In this document: positions 61,281 to 64,000 of the stretch, in pieces | Layout: each line of letters begins with the position of its first letter | How positions within the stretch are numbered: position 1 is the first letter of the stretch | Assembly (NCBI GenBank): GCA_964386635.1 | Contig: CAYLRO010000006.1 | Location: 1-64,000, forward strand | Reading direction: 5' to 3' | DNA length: 64,000 bases | From: Sabulitectum sp964386635 | GTDB lineage: Bacteria; Fermentibacterota; Fermentibacteria; Fermentibacterales; JCC-6 | Made by a program: the position numbers and the translations under genes | The notes under the pieces: model-generated | The model's input: only the letters and a program-made list of their open reading frames with translations | Databases searched by the model: none | What the model was told of the DNA's origin: nothing

Positions 61281-62651
61281 ATGTTGAAAACTGTTTTTTC
61301 CCTGGCTGTTCCTGCACTGCTGACAATACCACTCTCATCTGCAGTGGCGCAGAGCAGCGAAGAAGAGTTGACCATTTTCGTCACTAATTTTTATGACAGA
61401 GATGGTCTTGAACTACCTGTAAGAGATATTGTGGTCTACTGGCTTGGTGAAATCTTCAGTGATCGAGAGTACATCAACATAGTACCTCTCAGGCAGGATT
61501 TTGATATCAGCGATGAAAAACTTATGGAAGCTGCCGAAACGGCGGGAGAACTGGGTGGCGACATCGTTGTGGCAGGTGCGTTCATTGAGAATGATAATGA
61601 AGTAGCACTTCTACTGGTATCAGTAGTCTGCAGTGATTGTCCCCTGCAGTACAACATGCTTGAGGGTATCTTTGAAAATGAATACAACTTTGACCCGTCA
61701 ACCCTCACTGGGGATTCATCTCCACCGGATAAATTCACCCTGTTCGCACGGCTTTTCACAGCCCACTGGTTCTGGGGAATGAACAGATTGGAAGAATCTG
61801 CTGAAATTCTTGATGCTGCTCTGCAGAACACCGAAAATGCCATTCCCAGCCATGTTTTTCTTGCAAGCTACCTGGCAGGTATCGAGTACACTGATCTTGA
61901 AAGACCGGCAGATGCTGTTGAGGCATTTACCAGGGCTCTTGCACTTCGCCCGGCTGATCTTGAAACCCTGAGCCTGAGAGCCTCTGCTTTTGATGCTCTC
62001 CACATGTACGATCAGGCAATCAGGGACCTGAAAACCGCTCTGGAAATCGATCCTGACAATCCCCGGTACAGAGCCCAGCTGGGAGCACAGCTGAAACAGG
62101 CAGGAAGGTATGAGGAGGCACTGGAATACCTGAACCCCGCCATTGAGAGTGAACCCTCCAACGCAATGTCCTGGAGGGACAGGTCCAGAACTTTTTACGA
62201 ATTGGGTGACCTGGAATCAGCTCTCTCTGACATAAACAGAGCAATGGAACTTGATCCCACCAGTACTCAGGGTGTTGCAATGAGAGGAATAATCCTCTGG
62301 GAGATGGGCAACGCTGAGGAAGCGCTTGCGGATTTCAATATGGCCATCAGACTGGAACAGGACCCTCTTGTGCGAGTCTGGTCCGTCATGGGAAGAGCAA
62401 ACTGCCTTATAGAACAAGGCGACTATTCAGAAGCAATAACTGATCTTGAAAGTGTGCTTGCTTTCGATTCCACTTTCTACTCAGCCCACTTCCTTCTGGG
62501 GAAATGCAAATTGGAACTGGGTGATACAGCTGCCGCCAGGATCAGCCTTGAAAAATACCTTGAGTGCCCGGTGGGATTCTGCTCTCTGGATCCCTGGACA
62601 AAAGAAGAGATGACGACGGAAGCGGAATCCATGCTTGAGTCCATGGACTGA
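61281..62651 (+). CDS. Exported TPR-repeat protein
   Basis: A 456-residue protein with a signal peptide (about 1-23, ending SSAVAQ). Residues about 30-120 form a domain of unknown type (LTIFVTNFYD, GGDIVVAGAFIEN), reminiscent of the nucleotide- or peptide-binding front part of TolB/FlgO-like lipoproteins. From about 190 to the end there are regular TPR units (ALALRPADLETLSLRASAFD, LEIDPDNPRYRAQLGAQLKQ). GGAGGTG lies upstream. It ends two bases from the convergent FG-GAP gene. A periplasmic scaffold role is likely. Confidence 0.8.
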   Translation: MLKTVFSLAVPALLTIPLSSAVAQSSEEELTIFVTNFYDRDGLELPVRDIVVYWLGEIFSDREYINIVPLRQDFDISDEKLMEAAETAGELGGDIVVAGAFIENDNEVALLLVSVVCSDCPLQYNMLEGIFENEYNFDPSTLTGDSSPPDKFTLFARLFTAHWFWGMNRLEESAEILDAALQNTENAIPSHVFLASYLAGIEYTDLERPADAVEAFTRALALRPADLETLSLRASAFDALHMYDQAIRDLKTALEIDPDNPRYRAQLGAQLKQAGRYEEALEYLNPAIESEPSNAMSWRDRSRTFYELGDLESALSDINRAMELDPTSTQGVAMRGIILWEMGNAEEALADFNMAIRLEQDPLVRVWSVMGRANCLIEQGDYSEAITDLESVLAFDSTFYSAHFLLGKCKLELGDTAAARISLEKYLECPVGFCSLDPWTKEEMTTEAESMLESMD

Positions 62652-62653
62652 TC

Positions 62654-63853
62654 TCAGTCAAGAAGGATTAATGATCTGACCATTACTGACCGGCCTGAAG
62701 TAATACGGAGAAGGTAACTGCCCTGAGAAAGTTCTGAAACCGGCAAGCTCAGAACATTATCTCCACCGGGAAGAACCCCGAAGCTCTCCTGCAGGATCAG
62801 CCTGCCCTGAACAGAAAATAGTTGCACATCTGTTTCAGCAGGGGTAGTGAGTGTAATACTCATGCTGATACAGTCTGTAACAGGATTGCTTTCAAGTGTG
62901 AAAAGAGCTTCCTCATACTGCTGGACACCAGCCTGGGGAATGCCCAGATACAGGTAGATCAACCCGGCGTAGTCAGCTGCGAGAACATCCGGCGTACCGT
63001 CATGGTTCCAGTCACAGATTGATGGTCTTACATATGAATACATGTGCAGGTCTTCACCGTCTGATCTCAGGTATTCCACGTCATTGAAGAGAGGCTGCAG
63101 CGGTGTCCCGCTGTTGACAAAGCAGGAAATGTATCCGCTGGATGAGCCGACGATCATGTCAGTCAGGCCATCATTGTTCATGTCTGCGAAGTCAGGATAA
63201 GCTGTGGTTATCTCAATGGGCTCTCCACCATAAAACACAGTGTCTGCAAAAAGAAATTCGGGAGCAAATGGAGCCCCCTGGTTAACAAAAAGGAATATTC
63301 CTGCGGGAACAGGACTGAGACAGCCTGCAACAAGATCCGGCAGGCCGTTCCCGTTCCAGTCTACAACACTGGGAGCGGAGTTGTAGCCCACATCAATACG
63401 GGCACCTCCAGCTGTTACCAGAAGCTGTTCCTCCATATAGATATTTCCGTAATCAAGTTTCTTGAAAAAATGTACGTTCCCCGGCCGGTCACCTACTATC
63501 AGGTCAAGCAGTCCGTCTCCGTCCCAGTCCACAGCCTGTGGATCAGTTGCCCCTGTGCATCAACCACTGGGGACTGAAAGAATGCTCCCGCCGTCACGGA
63601 GGTACTGATACCCGGAGAAAACAGGTGATGAATTGGTACCTTCATTCTGATAGTACCTGATGCGGCCTTCCTCGAATTGACCTGTGATCAGGTCCTGCAG
63701 GCCGTCTCCGTTCCAGTCAACCATAAGAGGAGCGGCATAGCTGCCCACATCTATAACCTCACCTCCGGACATGAGTCTGCCCTGAGCTGTGAATTCCACC
63801 ACCTGAGCACTCAGACAGCCAGCCGCTGCAAAAACAATGATCAGCTTAAGCAT
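62654..63853 (-). pseudogene. FG-GAP/VCBS repeat secreted protein with sorting tail, interrupted by an in-frame TGA
   Basis: One reading frame runs from an ATG at 63853 (GGGAGG four bases upstream) to 62654, broken only by TGA at 63562-63560. The first part has a signal peptide (MLKLIIVFAAAGCLSAQ) and an FG-GAP repeat (VDWNGDGLQDLITG). The second continues in the same frame with more repeats (VDWDGDGLLDLIVG, VDWNGNGLPDLVAG, CDWNHDGTPDVLAAD) and a C-terminal sorting tail (LSQGSYLLRIT). The repeats bind calcium and form a beta-propeller on secreted proteins. The stop could be a true nonsense mutation, a sequencing error or, less likely, recoding. If read through, the product has 399 residues and full architecture. 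Confidence 0.75.
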
Positions 63854-63889
63854 ACTGCCTCCCTTTTGATGAACATAACTCAATGGCAG

Positions 63890-63922
63890 ATAATACAAAA
63901 CGGGCGGCATTGCTGCCGCCCG
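63890..63922 (-). terminator. Intrinsic terminator of the gene entering from the right
   Basis: CGGGCGGCA (63901-63909) pairs perfectly with TGCCGCCCG (63914-63922) around TTGC. On the minus strand it is followed by TTTTGTATTAT. It lies 22 bases after the stop of the partial gene at 63944. Confidence 0.85.
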
Positions 63923-63943
63923 AGAAATATCTGAAGACAGGAA

Positions 63944-64000
63944 CTACTGGATGATGTCGCCAGCATCCTCGATAAGCTCTGTACCCTCTTCAATGAGCTC
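63944..64000 (-). CDS. C-terminal end of a gene entering from the right edge
   Basis: Eighteen codons on the minus strand (ELIEEGTELIEDAGDIIQ) end in TAG at 63944-63946, followed by a strong terminator. The residues are acidic, repetitive and probably helical. Too little is present to name the product. Confidence 0.6.
   Translation of the reverse strand, partial: ELIEEGTELIEDAGDIIQ

Noticed and set aside
62654..63853. Genome-wide recoding of TGA
   Set aside because: TGA serves as the normal stop in many genes here (kdsA, kdsC, lptA, mazF antitoxin), often in tight overlaps with the next start.

Overview
The window looks like a scaffold from an uncultured Gram-negative (diderm) bacterium. 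I favour the FCB side of the tree, in or near Candidatus Fermentibacterota/Aegiribacteria, but this is inference from gene content only. The evidence is a full KDO and Lpt set for LPS, secreted proteins ending in type IX (Por)-like sorting domains, FG-GAP repeat proteins, a serine palmitoyltransferase locus, and several archaeal-flavoured genes: GatD, archaeal-type phosphoglycerate mutase and a short alanyl-tRNA synthetase. Genes are tightly packed, with many 4-25 base overlaps, and TTG and GTG starts are common. I saw no rRNA, tRNA, CRISPR array or prophage.

Layout. 1-1443: an integron-type tyrosine recombinase at the end of a contig, with AT-rich upstream DNA. 1525-1740: a 21-22 base tandem repeat interrupted by exactly 100 Ns, which is a scaffold gap, so the link between the two sides is not proven. 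1796-7820 (-): serine palmitoyltransferase, GNAT acyltransferase, short AlaRS, caspase-like protein and M42 aminopeptidase, with an epimerase (CerR candidate) diverging at 7939. Together these read as a bacterial ceramide locus. 8847-10626 (-): MaoC-like hydratase and a membrane reductive-dehalogenase-like Fe-S protein. 10769-21245 (-): one LPS operon, outer-membrane protein-kdsB-kdsA-kdsC-kdsD-lpxL-lptC-lptA-lptB-rpoN-gatD-adenosine kinase-like. 21310-22713 (-): a beta-CASP nuclease.

22912-33326 (+): a secreted metalloprotease with a sorting domain; a coupled four-gene block (lipoprotein, membrane-TPR protein, DUF2723 protein, GT-C-like/TPR protein), perhaps for surface glycosylation; and a carboxyltransferase plus biotin carrier. 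33399-34769 (-): a TPR lipoprotein whose 3' end has been duplicated. 34931-35368 (+): L,D-transpeptidase.

35371-50888 (-): a run of nineteen housekeeping genes with almost no gaps: manC, manA, a C26 hydrolase, nadA, mnmA, apgM, purM, a PfkB kinase, argS, rsfS, a LytR_C protein, a HIT protein, a shortened glmU, panD, panC, a deoxynucleoside kinase, folK, folB and an aminotransferase. They join nucleotide-sugar, NAD, pantothenate, folate, purine and translation functions.

50974-64000: an XPD/DinG-like helicase fused to a PD-(D/E)XK nuclease; two secreted paralogues sharing a 156-base identical block; a ChlI/ChlD-like AAA+ and vWA pair; two GNAT enzymes; aquaporin; a MazF-type toxin-antitoxin pair with direct-repeat operators; a secreted TPR protein; an FG-GAP protein gene broken by an in-frame TGA; and the last codons of a further gene.
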